Below are positions 1 through 8,096 of a DNA stretch of 64,000 nt, one piece after another; position 1 is the first letter of the stretch, and each line of letters starts with the position of its first letter. The position numbers and the translations under genes are program-made. The notes under the pieces were generated by a model. The model saw only the letters and a list, made by a program, of their open reading frames with translations. It was not told the DNA's origin and did no database searches. This DNA is from Olivibacter domesticus (GTDB lineage Bacteria; Bacteroidota; Bacteroidia; Sphingobacteriales; Sphingobacteriaceae): positions 124,001 to 188,000 of the forward strand of contig NZ_FOAF01000007.1 of the NCBI RefSeq assembly GCF_900109575.1, in the 5' to 3' direction.

Positions 1-905
1 AGTTTTATGATGCTGATATAAACCCTGAAACAGAGGTGCTCCCGTTAATCGGGTCTAAAGAGGGTATCATGCACGTATGTATGACTTACTTACAAGAAGG
101 AGACGAAGTGCTTATTCCCAACCCAGGATATCCAACCTATAGCGCTGCTGTAAGGCTTACAGGTGCTGAAGGCGTATATTATAACTTAAAGGAAGAGAAT
201 AAATGGCTTCCAGATTTTGAGGAATTGGGGAAACAAGACCTAAGTAATGTTAAAATTATGTGGATAAACTATCCGCATATGCCCACTGGCGCACAAGCGA
301 GTCAAACATTTTTCCAAGAATTGGTTTCTTTTGCCAGGAAGCATAACATTTTAATCTGTCATGATAATCCATACAGTTTTATACTGACTGATCAACCTAG
401 TAGCCTTATGTCTGTTGATGGAGCGAAAGATGTCGCTATTGAATTAAATTCTTTCAGCAAATCCAGCAATATGGCCGGATGGCGGGTAGGCATGCTCATC
501 GGTAATCAAGAGCGCGTTAATGAGATTTTAAGGTTTAAGAGCAACATGGACTCGGGCATGTTTTTACCACTTCAGATGGCCGCTGTAAAAGCACTAGCAC
601 TTGATAAAGACTGGTATGCTGATCTGAACAACATATACAGGGCCCGAAGAGCTAAAGTTTATGTTTTACTTGATCTGCTCAATTGTACTTATGACATCAA
701 CCACGTGGGCATGTTCGTTTGGGCTAAAATACCGCAACAATATGAGGACGGCTATCAACTCAGTGATAAAATACTAAGTGAATCGACCGTATTCATAACT
801 CCTGGCGGAATCTTCGGAAGTGCTGGTAATTCTTACATACGTGTAAGCTTATGTACCTCTGAGGAAAAGCTTCAGGAAGCTATTGATAGAATAAAATTGA
901 TATAA
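1..905 (+). CDS. Class I/II pyridoxal-phosphate aminotransferase, 5'-truncated by the window edge
   Basis: The frame is open from base 3 and has no stop before the window edge, so the N-terminus lies upstream; the GTG at 36 is an internal valine codon. The visible part (about 300 residues) has the fold-type I aminotransferase layout: a GSKEGI segment, NPGYPTY (substrate loop), NYPHMPTG, and SFSKSSNMAGWRVG containing the PLP-binding lysine. It ends with a small domain carrying TPGGIFG and YIRVSL. The nearest recognisable group is the LL-diaminopimelate/aspartate aminotransferase-like family. tyrA starts 21 bp downstream on the same strand, so a role as aromatic (tyrosine/phenylalanine) aminotransferase after prephenate is likely. 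That role is inferred from context; substrate specificity cannot be read from the sequence. Confidence 0.88.
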   Translation, partial: FYDADINPETEVLPLIGSKEGIMHVCMTYLQEGDEVLIPNPGYPTYSAAVRLTGAEGVYYNLKEENKWLPDFEELGKQDLSNVKIMWINYPHMPTGAQASQTFFQELVSFARKHNILICHDNPYSFILTDQPSSLMSVDGAKDVAIELNSFSKSSNMAGWRVGMLIGNQERVNEILRFKSNMDSGMFLPLQMAAVKALALDKDWYADLNNIYRARRAKVYVLLDLLNCTYDINHVGMFVWAKIPQQYEDGYQLSDKILSESTVFITPGGIFGSAGNSYIRVSLCTSEEKLQEAIDRIKLI

Positions 906-926
906 TTTATTTAAATCCAATAAAAA

Positions 927-1769
927 ATGAATATTGCTATAGTAGGTGTTGGGCTTATAGGAGGTTCAATTGCGCTTGCTTTAAAAAATAAGGATTTCGT
1001 AACAAAGGTTATTGGCGTTGATAAGGACGAAACCAATCTTACAAAAGCGTTAAATATAGGTTTTATAGATGAGGTACAATCATTAAATGAAGCGATAAAA
1101 CATACAGATGTACTCATCCTGTCTACTCCCGTTGATGTGATTTGTAATATACTTCCAGATATACTAGATAAGATTAATGATCAACAAGTGGTGATGGACA
1201 TGGGATCTACTAAAGAGAAGTTGTTGGCAATTATTGATAAGCATCCTAAACGAGGACGGTTTGTGGCATGCCACCCCATGGCCGGTACAGAATATTCAGG
1301 GCCTGAGGCTGCCTTACCTAATCTATTTTCAGGAAAGACAATGATTTACTGCGACGCGACAAACAGTGACGAAGATGCATTCGATATTGCAGAAAGTATC
1401 ATAGATCAGTTGGAAATGAATACAGTTTTTATGAATGCTAAAGAGCATGATATCCATACTGCCTATGTTTCTCACATATCGCACATCACCTCATTTGCTT
1501 TAGCACTGACAGTGTTGGAAAAAGAAAAATCACAAGGACGGATTTTCGAGCTGGCAAGCTCAGGTTTTGAGTCTACCGTACGTTTAGCAAAAAGCTCGGC
1601 AGACATGTGGATTCCTATTTTTAAGCAAAATCGTAAAAACGTTATGGATGTACTGGCGGAGCACATTAGACAACTCCAGAATATGCAAAATCTATTGGAA
1701 AAAGAAGACTATCAGTCCTTTTATAAACTTATAAAGAAATCAAATAAAATCAAGAGAATACTTAAATAA
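927..1769 (+). CDS. tyrA: Prephenate dehydrogenase
   Basis: 280 residues. It oxidatively decarboxylates prephenate to 4-hydroxyphenylpyruvate with NAD(P)+, the committed step to tyrosine. The N-terminal Rossmann motif GVGLIGGSIALAL (about residues 7-19) is followed by an acidic residue (GVDKD) that favours NAD+. HPMAGTEYSGP (near residue 115) is the conserved substrate-binding stretch, and the helical C-terminal dimerisation domain holds the HISHITS segment. Length is normal for the stand-alone enzyme, with no fused ACT or chorismate mutase domain. It lies 21 bp behind the aminotransferase, which would act on its product. No DAHP synthase gene follows; the next gene is convergent. Confidence 0.93.
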   Translation: MNIAIVGVGLIGGSIALALKNKDFVTKVIGVDKDETNLTKALNIGFIDEVQSLNEAIKHTDVLILSTPVDVICNILPDILDKINDQQVVMDMGSTKEKLLAIIDKHPKRGRFVACHPMAGTEYSGPEAALPNLFSGKTMIYCDATNSDEDAFDIAESIIDQLEMNTVFMNAKEHDIHTAYVSHISHITSFALALTVLEKEKSQGRIFELASSGFESTVRLAKSSADMWIPIFKQNRKNVMDVLAEHIRQLQNMQNLLEKEDYQSFYKLIKKSNKIKRILK

Positions 1770-1801
1770 GAGAATTTAAATAACTGGCGGGTAAAATAGA
1801 G

Positions 1802-1822
1802 TGGCTAGCTATGAGCTAACCA
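1802..1822. terminator. Hairpin between convergent tyrA and rsmE
   Basis: A 9-position stem (one C/A mismatch) closes on the loop ATG: TGGCTAGCT at 1802-1810 pairs with AGCTAACCA at 1814-1822. It sits between two convergent genes, where a shared terminator is expected. There is no clear T-run on either side, so termination activity is an inference. Confidence 0.35.
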
Positions 1823-1844
1823 TTTATCATGAGCAAATGAAAAA

Positions 1845-2555
1845 CTAATTTCTGTTTAAAACATTAATTTCAAAACAAGCATAAAGCGCTGCAGTTTCTG
1901 TTCGAAGGCGAGTATTTCCTAAACTTATGGGCCTAAACCCTTGGGCTAAAGACAGGTCGACTTCATTTAGACTGAAGTCACCTTCGGGACCTATGAGTAT
2001 GCATACATTGCTATTTGGAACGACGACATCTGTGAGGTACTCTTTTTCCTGATCTAAACAATGTGCTATAAAGCCTTGGCCTAAATCCGTTCTTTTCAAA
2101 AACTCATTTAACTTTGTTGCTTCGTTAAGTTTCGGATGATAAGCTGTTAGTGATTGCTTTACCGCCGCGGTGATCACCTTCTGTAAACGTTCTGTTTTAA
2201 CTTCTCTTCGTTCGGAGTGCTCACAAATTAAGAGAGAGATTTCGTCTATACCTATTTCTGTTGCCTTTTCAAGGAACCACTCTAAACGATCAATATTTTT
2301 TGTAGGTGCAATTGCTATATGCAAATAATGATTTCGTTTCCCAAATTCGGGTAAGATAGACAAAATCTTAATTCTTGCGCGTTTTGGATGAGCTTCTTGC
2401 AGCAGGCCCTTATATAAATGTCCTTTCCCGTCGATTAAGGAGACCTCATCGCCTTCTTTCAGTCGTAGGACTCGTGTACAATGTTTACTTTCCTCTTCGC
2501 TGAGCGTATATTCAGCTTTATTAGGTACGATATCTGGTGTGTAAAAAAAATGCAC
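1845..2555 (-). CDS. rsmE: 16S rRNA (uracil-1498-N3)-methyltransferase RsmE
   Basis: 236 residues, normal length. This SPOUT-class enzyme methylates N3 of U1498 in 16S rRNA using SAM. An N-terminal PUA-like domain (YTLSEEESKHCTRVLRL, about residues 16-32) precedes the knotted SPOUT domain. The SAM-binding knot shows as LIGPEGDFS near residue 190 and ISLGNTRLRTETA near 210, both diagnostic for the family. The start is GTG at 2555, because an in-frame stop lies just upstream and no ATG is available. It starts 12 bp after the stop of the CorC-like gene and is probably co-transcribed with it. Confidence 0.93.
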   Translation of the reverse strand: MHFFYTPDIVPNKAEYTLSEEESKHCTRVLRLKEGDEVSLIDGKGHLYKGLLQEAHPKRARIKILSILPEFGKRNHYLHIAIAPTKNIDRLEWFLEKATEIGIDEISLLICEHSERREVKTERLQKVITAAVKQSLTAYHPKLNEATKLNEFLKRTDLGQGFIAHCLDQEKEYLTDVVVPNSNVCILIGPEGDFSLNEVDLSLAQGFRPISLGNTRLRTETAALYACFEINVLNRN

Positions 2556-2567
2556 TGCAATGTATTA

Positions 2568-3887
2568 TCAAGATTCTTCCTCTTCACTTCCATCCACACG
2601 AGGTAGTGATTCCAACTTGACATATTCAATGTTTTGTTGAGTCTTTTTTAGAATGGTAAAGACATATCCATGATATTCTTTCCGTTCTCCAACATCAGGG
2701 ATTTTATCAAAAACTGTTATCACTAAACCGGAAATAGTATCATACTCAGGGCTCACAGGAAGCTCATATGGCAAGAACTCGTTCACATCATGTACACTAG
2801 CGGCCGCTTCAACTATGTATTCCGTATCTGAGGCTTTCTCAACGATTGGCTTTTCCTCATCATATTCATCTTGAATCTCTCCAACGAGTTCTTCCACAAT
2901 ATCTTCTAGTGTAACCATGCCGGCTGTTCCACCAAACTCATCCAATACGATTGCTATTTGAATGCGTTTCAACTGAAACTCACTCATTAAATCGTTTATT
3001 TTTTTATTCTCGGCAATGAAATATGGCTTGCGAATAATTGTTTTTAGCACAAACTCCTTCTTATTCACCATAAGTGGCAAAATATCCTTCGCATGAACAA
3101 TACCTACAATTTTATCTATTGTTTCATCATAAACAGGAATCCTAGAGTACCCTTCGCTAATGATTGTCTCCAATAACTCTTCTCGAGGGCTGCTTAATTC
3201 AATCCCAACAATTTTAGTTCTCGGCACCATTATGTTCTTAACGACCCGTTCATTGAAATCAAAAACATTTTTTATAAGTTCATGTTCCACCATATTTAGC
3301 GCTCCGCTTTCTTTCCCCTGATCGAGTAAATACTGCAATTCCTCCGTAGAATGATGTGCTTCATGAACGGGCGAACCGAAACCTAATACTCTTAAAATAA
3401 AATTCGCAAAGCCGTTTAATATCCAGATAAAAGGACGGAAAATAATATAAAAAAACCGTAGGGGAACAGAGAGTGCCATCGTTGTTCCGATTGGACGTTG
3501 AATAGCTATTGACTTAGGTGCCAACTCTCCAAAAACAATGTGTAATACTGTGATGATGGAAAATGCCAGAACGTGGCCTAAATTAGTGGCAATAGAACCA
3601 GAAAGTTCCACATTGAAGAGCGCAAAAACCTTGTGGACGATTTCTGTCATTACCGACTCTCCCACCCAACCTAAACCCAAGGAAGCAAGCGTTATACCTA
3701 ATTGAGTTGCGGCAAGATATCCATCTAAGTGTTGCGTTATATGCTTGGCTATTTTTGCCACGCTATTACCTGATTTAGCCTTTACTTCTATTTGTGAAAT
3801 TCTAACTTTCACAATAGCAAATTCTGCTGCAACAAAGAAACCATTGAGCAGTACCAGAAATAACGTAACAAAAATTTGGAAGCCCAT
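2568..3887 (-). CDS. CNNM/CorC (HlyC) family transporter-like membrane protein
   Basis: 439 residues. Order of parts: an N-terminal CNNM (DUF21) membrane domain with about four hydrophobic helices (residues 1-170), an acidic linker, two CBS domains (about 210-330; IMVPRTKIVGIE and VHAKDILPL are typical), and a C-terminal CorC_HlyC domain (about 345-430). IVLDEFGGTAGMVTLEDI is the conserved second CBS signature. Relatives are linked to Mg2+/Co2+ efflux, although this family is often labelled hemolysin. It resembles the general YfjD/TlyC type; gliding-motility GldE belongs to the same superfamily but no gld gene is nearby. It starts 5 bp after the ppa stop, so the two are probably co-transcribed. 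Confidence 0.88.
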   Translation of the reverse strand: MGFQIFVTLFLVLLNGFFVAAEFAIVKVRISQIEVKAKSGNSVAKIAKHITQHLDGYLAATQLGITLASLGLGWVGESVMTEIVHKVFALFNVELSGSIATNLGHVLAFSIITVLHIVFGELAPKSIAIQRPIGTTMALSVPLRFFYIIFRPFIWILNGFANFILRVLGFGSPVHEAHHSTEELQYLLDQGKESGALNMVEHELIKNVFDFNERVVKNIMVPRTKIVGIELSSPREELLETIISEGYSRIPVYDETIDKIVGIVHAKDILPLMVNKKEFVLKTIIRKPYFIAENKKINDLMSEFQLKRIQIAIVLDEFGGTAGMVTLEDIVEELVGEIQDEYDEEKPIVEKASDTEYIVEAAASVHDVNEFLPYELPVSPEYDTISGLVITVFDKIPDVGERKEYHGYVFTILKKTQQNIEYVKLESLPRVDGSEEEES

Positions 3888-3892
3888 GGACC

Positions 3893-4435
3893 TTATTTGT
3901 TAATAAACGTATTCTGATAGAGTTCTAAACTCTCCTGTATACAGGTATAAGCAAACGATTTCCCCATCCATTTTTCAATTGTAACATTTTTCCCTTCCAG
4001 CGCTTTGTAATCCTGGAAAAACCTAACAATTTCTTTCATAGTGTGAGGAGGCAACTCCGATAAGTCATTTATATAATTTGCCGACATGTCATTTTTTGCC
4101 ACCGCAATAATTTTATCATCCTGCTCACCTCCATCAACCATATGCATAACGCCAATCACCTTTGCTTCTATAATAGACATTGGAATTACATCTACAGAAC
4201 AAATCACCAATATATCAAGCGGATCCTTATCATCACAATAGGTTTGCGGTATAAATCCATAATTTGCCGGATACATTACAGACGAAAACAGTACACGATC
4301 CAGCTTAAGCAGGCCGCTTTCTTTGTCTATTTCGTATTTCGCTTTTGATCCTTTAGGTATTTCAATAATTGCATTTACAGAAGAAGGGACGTCATCGCCA
4401 GGAGAAACGTCATGCCACGGATGTGCGTTGTTCAT
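3893..4435 (-). CDS. ppa: Inorganic pyrophosphatase (family I)
   Basis: 180 residues, the usual size of a bacterial family I soluble pyrophosphatase. It hydrolyses PPi to two phosphates and so drives biosynthetic reactions. Visible motifs are [15 protein letters not shown]-type substrate residues near the N-terminus (here [13 protein letters not shown]), [16 protein letters not shown] with the metal-binding aspartates (about residues 59-74), and [14 protein letters not shown] (about 98-111). The catalytic set looks intact. It lies between the DedA gene (30 bp upstream) and the CorC-like gene (5 bp downstream). Confidence 0.96.
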   Translation of the reverse strand: MNNAHPWHDVSPGDDVPSSVNAIIEIPKGSKAKYEIDKESGLLKLDRVLFSSVMYPANYGFIPQTYCDDKDPLDILVICSVDVIPMSIIEAKVIGVMHMVDGGEQDDKIIAVAKNDMSANYINDLSELPPHTMKEIVRFFQDYKALEGKNVTIEKWMGKSFAYTCIQESLELYQNTFINK

Positions 4436-4465
4436 ATAATTTATTCTTTCTAAATTTTACTGTGT

Positions 4466-5110
4466 TTAATCCTCTTTATTAGAAGTTTTACTTAATTTTC
4501 TTTTTATGATGGTAATAATAATCGGGGCTGTTGCTAATACAACAAAACCGATCACAATGTACTCTATGTACTCAACTATTTGAGGAAACTTCTTTCCTAA
4601 ATAATATCCTGCCAATGTTAACACAAGGACCCATAAAAAACTTCCTATTATATTAAATAAAACGAATTTTTTGAAATCCAGACGCACTACACCAGCAAAT
4701 ATTGGAGCAAAGGTACGTATTATTGGCATAAATCTTCCCAAAATAAGGGCAGTACCTCCATATTTATTATAAAACTCCTCAGCCATTACAATATATTTTT
4801 GTTTAAACAGCCAGGTATCTTTTCTTTTAAAAAGCATTGGCCCCGTACGCCAGCCAAACCAGTACCCCACAAAATTACCTAAGATGCCAGCAATTATCAT
4901 TCCTAAACATAAAGAAAAAATAGACACTTCTAGAAGGCCCGAAGCAGTAAACAATCCTGCCAGGAATAACAAATAATCTCCCGGTAAAAAGAAACCAAAA
5001 AAGAGACCAGTTTCAGCAAAAATAACGAACAATATGAGGTAGAAGCCTCCTGACCTGATCATGGTCTCAGCATCTAAATATTGAAAAATGGATAACCAGA
5101 ATTCTTGCAT
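4466..5110 (-). CDS. DedA family (SNARE-associated) membrane protein
   Basis: 214 residues with several hydrophobic segments. DedA/VTT proteins recycle undecaprenyl phosphate and flip phospholipids in bacteria that have been studied. Typical motifs are ETGLFFGFFLPGDYLLF (about residues 33-49), GNFVGYWFGWRTGP (79-92) and GRFMPIIRTFAPIFAGV (about 126-142), the last carrying the conserved arginine and proline residues of the re-entrant loop. A TAnnTTTG box ends 10 bp before the ATG, so the gene seems to have its own promoter with an extremely short leader. The particular substrate here is unknown. Confidence 0.9.
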   Translation of the reverse strand: MQEFWLSIFQYLDAETMIRSGGFYLILFVIFAETGLFFGFFLPGDYLLFLAGLFTASGLLEVSIFSLCLGMIIAGILGNFVGYWFGWRTGPMLFKRKDTWLFKQKYIVMAEEFYNKYGGTALILGRFMPIIRTFAPIFAGVVRLDFKKFVLFNIIGSFLWVLVLTLAGYYLGKKFPQIVEYIEYIVIGFVVLATAPIIITIIKRKLSKTSNKED

Positions 5111-5119
5111 ATATAGCTA

Positions 5120-5148
5120 CAAAGCTACTAATTATAAATCCAAACCAA
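5120..5148 (-). promoter_or_regulatory. Bacteroidota-type promoter for the dedA-ppa-corC-rsmE unit
   Basis: On the minus strand TTG (5146-5148) and TAGCTTTG (5120-5127) are separated by 18 bp, fitting the TTG/TAnnTTTG pattern of the Bacteroidota housekeeping sigma factor. Taking transcription to begin about 4 nt after the G gives a start near 5116 and a leader of only about 6 nt before the ATG at 5110. Confidence 0.5.
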
Positions 5149-5192
5149 CGATAAATTTACTTCCTACCTACTTCGTTGGGTTTTTGATGTAC

Positions 5193-6575
5193 TTAGATAA
5201 GATGAGTGAGAAAATCGGGGTATATTCCTAATATGAGCGTTAAAGCTGCCGCAATGAAGAGCACAGTTTTATAATTCATGTCTATGGAAATTTGATCATT
5301 AATTTCGGCTTCTCTAAAGTACATATTAATAATAACATGGAAATAATAGAAGATGCCAATCGCCGCATTTATTGCCGCTAAAACAACCAAAGCTATATGA
5401 AGATTACTCAAGGCTTCTGAAAACATCATAAATTTACCTATGAATCCGGCCGTCAGGGGAATACCGGCTAATGAAAGCATAGATAGTGTTAGTACAAGCG
5501 CCATCAGCGGATTGGATTTTCCTAATCCATTGAAAGCTTCAAAATGCTCGCTTCCTCTATTTCTCTTTACCACAATCAATACGGCGAATGCAAGAACGGA
5601 AGCGACAGAATAAGCGGCAGCATAAACTAACATTGCTCCACTTGCTTGAACACCCATGTTAAGTATTGCAAACAGCATATAGCCTGCATGTGAAATACTC
5701 GAATACGCTAACATTCTTTTAAAGCTAAGTTGTACCAATGCGCTAATATTTCCTATAAATAAGGTAATGATAATCATCACTAGTAGTATAGGTACCCAAA
5801 AACTTTGCAGCTGATCAAAGCAAGTTATAAAGAGGCGTAGGAACCCAGCGAATGCCGCTGTTTTTACTACTGTACTCATGAAAGTAGTAACTAAAATTGG
5901 CGATCCGTCGTAAACATCAGGTGTCCAAAAATGAAACGGCGCCGCCCCCACCTTAAATGCAAGTCCAACAATTAGAAACAATATTCCGGCATAAAACATA
6001 GCTGGTAATTGTCCGGAATTGGTAGTAACGTAATTCTTGATTTCCGTAAGGTCAAAAGAGGCACTTGCGCCATAAAGCAACGCAATACCAAATAGTAAGA
6101 AGCCAGTAGAGAAAGCTCCCATCAAGAAATATTTTAAAGATGCTTCGTTAGACGCCAAATCTTTTTTCCTTATACCAGCTAATATATATAAAGCAACAGA
6201 CATGATTTCTATACCAATAAAAAGCATGGAAAGGTTATGAAAAGACACGACCAACAACGCACCCGTTAACGAAAAAATAATCAACGCGTAATATTCGGCA
6301 ATATTAGCGCTAATTTTATCAAAGTATCCTTTAGATAGTAGGAGAATAAGGCCTGTTATGAAAATAATTAATATTGAAAAAGCCAAAGAAAACTTATCAA
6401 ACAGCACCATACCGTTGAATATCGGTTCGGCCTCTTCGTTCCATAATCTCAATTCAAACACTAGGGCAGCCATCAATCCAATTAATGATACAGAAAGCAA
6501 GGCATTACGAAGTTTGAAAATCCCTAAGTATAAAACCAATATTGCTAATAAAGACAATGTAATAATTGCACTCAT
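5193..6575 (-). CDS. nuoN: NADH-quinone oxidoreductase subunit N
   Basis: 460 residues, about 14 predicted membrane helices. This is one of three antiporter-like proton-pumping subunits in the membrane arm of Complex I. The family signature appears as LIVGLAFKVGAAPFHFWTPD (about residues 200-219; the lysine and the HxW stretch belong to the proton path) and QLSFKRMLAYSSISHAGYM (283-301). The charge-bearing helix near residue 120 (IEIMSVALYILAG) holds the conserved glutamate. It is the last gene of the nuo operon, 45 bp after nuoM. Confidence 0.96.
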   Translation of the reverse strand: MSAIITLSLLAILVLYLGIFKLRNALLSVSLIGLMAALVFELRLWNEEAEPIFNGMVLFDKFSLAFSILIIFITGLILLLSKGYFDKISANIAEYYALIIFSLTGALLVVSFHNLSMLFIGIEIMSVALYILAGIRKKDLASNEASLKYFLMGAFSTGFLLFGIALLYGASASFDLTEIKNYVTTNSGQLPAMFYAGILFLIVGLAFKVGAAPFHFWTPDVYDGSPILVTTFMSTVVKTAAFAGFLRLFITCFDQLQSFWVPILLVMIIITLFIGNISALVQLSFKRMLAYSSISHAGYMLFAILNMGVQASGAMLVYAAAYSVASVLAFAVLIVVKRNRGSEHFEAFNGLGKSNPLMALVLTLSMLSLAGIPLTAGFIGKFMMFSEALSNLHIALVVLAAINAAIGIFYYFHVIINMYFREAEINDQISIDMNYKTVLFIAAALTLILGIYPDFLTHLI

Positions 6576-6620
6576 TTGTTTTCTTTTATTTCTTTACCAG
6601 ATTAACAACCCAGTATTTAA

Positions 6621-8072
6621 TTAATAACCAATTTTTACTTGTTCTACCAAATTTGACACGGCGGCCTCTGATAAATGCAATAGCGGTTTAGGATAAACGC
6701 CTATTCCTACTATCAAAGCGACAAGAATTGCAAACACCAACAGTTCACTTCCTGCTATATCTCGGAATATACCTGCTTTCTGATTCGTATCTCCCAACAT
6801 TACACCTTGGTACATACGTAACATATATACAGCTCCAAGTATAATGGTTAAACCAGCAAATATGGCTGTCCAGATACCCGCCTGATAAACGCCCATTAAC
6901 AATAAGAATTCTCCAATGAAACCATTTGTTAAAGGGAGTCCTATTGCGCCAAGTATAATGATCAGAAAGACAATTGCCAATCGAGGAGCCACTTTTGCAA
7001 TTCCTCCCATATGCTGCATCTCCCTGCTTCCAAACTGCCGTGACACAATTTCTACTACAAAGAATAATCCTATCACACTAATACCGTGATTAACCATTTG
7101 AATCATAGCCCCTTGGAGCCCTTGAACATTCCAAACGAATACACCAGCAGCGATTAAACCAACGTGTGCGATAGAAGAGTAAGCAATTAATCGTTTTAAG
7201 TCTTGTTGCTGAAAAGCTATGATAGAAGCATAGACAATACCAATGATCGCCAATATCATTGCTAGATGTCCATACTGGCTTACACCTAGAGGAGCGATTG
7301 GTATTAACCAACGTATTAAGCCATAAACACCCATCTTTAACATGATTCCCGAGAGCAACATAGTACCGGCCATTGGCGCTTCAACATAAGTATCAGGTTG
7401 CCAGGTATGAAAAGGAAATAATGGCATTTTAATTGCAAAAGCCACAAAAAATGCCCAGAAGATATATCGCTGGGTTTTTTCATCTAAATCCAATTCGTAA
7501 AATGAAGTTAATTCATAATTAGCTGTTGGCACCTGTGTATATAGATAAATAATAGCTATTAACATGAGTAAACTGCCAGAAAAGGTATAAATGAAAAATT
7601 TCAATGTTACACGAATCCTATTCACTCCTCCCCAAAGACCGCATATAAAATAGATAGGAATAAGCGCTATTTCCCAGCCTACATAGAACAAAAAAGCATC
7701 TAGGGCTGTAAATACCAGCAGCAAACCCGTCTGCATAAACAGCATTAGTGCATAAAATCCACCTTTTTGTTGTTGACCGAATGTGCTTAAAATAATTAAT
7801 GGGACAAGACCATTCGTTAAGATAACTAAAGGTAAACTAATACCATCCAAACCTATGTGAAAATGAATACCGAGACTTGGAATCCATGGTATATTCTGCT
7901 CAAATTGTTTACTTGCATCAGGTATAAAGGCGACCAGAAAAGGAACTGTCAAAGCAAGCGTAAGTACTGAGAAGATAAGAGCGATTGACTTTGCTGTGCC
8001 CGATTTTTTTACAAAGGCAAGCAAAAGGGCTCCAAAGACTGGTAATAAAAGAAGTAAAGCTAAGTTATTCAT
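6621..8072 (-). CDS. nuoM: NADH-quinone oxidoreductase subunit M
   Basis: 483 residues, about 14 membrane helices, an antiporter-like proton channel of Complex I. Diagnostic stretches are FYVGWEIALIPIYFICGLWG (about 130-149, with the conserved glutamate), FAIKMPLFPFHTWQPDTYVE (about 213-232) and LKRLIAYSSIAHVGL (about 293-307). GFIGEFLLL lies in the C-terminal part. It lies between nuoL and nuoN with short gaps, in the standard nuo order. Confidence 0.97.
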   Translation of the reverse strand: MNNLALLLLLPVFGALLLAFVKKSGTAKSIALIFSVLTLALTVPFLVAFIPDASKQFEQNIPWIPSLGIHFHIGLDGISLPLVILTNGLVPLIILSTFGQQQKGGFYALMLFMQTGLLLVFTALDAFLFYVGWEIALIPIYFICGLWGGVNRIRVTLKFFIYTFSGSLLMLIAIIYLYTQVPTANYELTSFYELDLDEKTQRYIFWAFFVAFAIKMPLFPFHTWQPDTYVEAPMAGTMLLSGIMLKMGVYGLIRWLIPIAPLGVSQYGHLAMILAIIGIVYASIIAFQQQDLKRLIAYSSIAHVGLIAAGVFVWNVQGLQGAMIQMVNHGISVIGLFFVVEIVSRQFGSREMQHMGGIAKVAPRLAIVFLIIILGAIGLPLTNGFIGEFLLLMGVYQAGIWTAIFAGLTIILGAVYMLRMYQGVMLGDTNQKAGIFRDIAGSELLVFAILVALIVGIGVYPKPLLHLSEAAVSNLVEQVKIGY

Positions 8073-8096
8073 GAAAATTCAGTTACCTTAATCTAA

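Noticed and set aside
911-1117. Minus-strand ORF opposite tyrA
   Set aside because: Antisense shadow of a clear gene; composition follows the tyrA codons.
2568-3887. Gliding-motility protein GldE
   Set aside because: The protein is in the same superfamily, but the N-terminus and neighbours match the general CorC/HlyC type and no gld genes are present.
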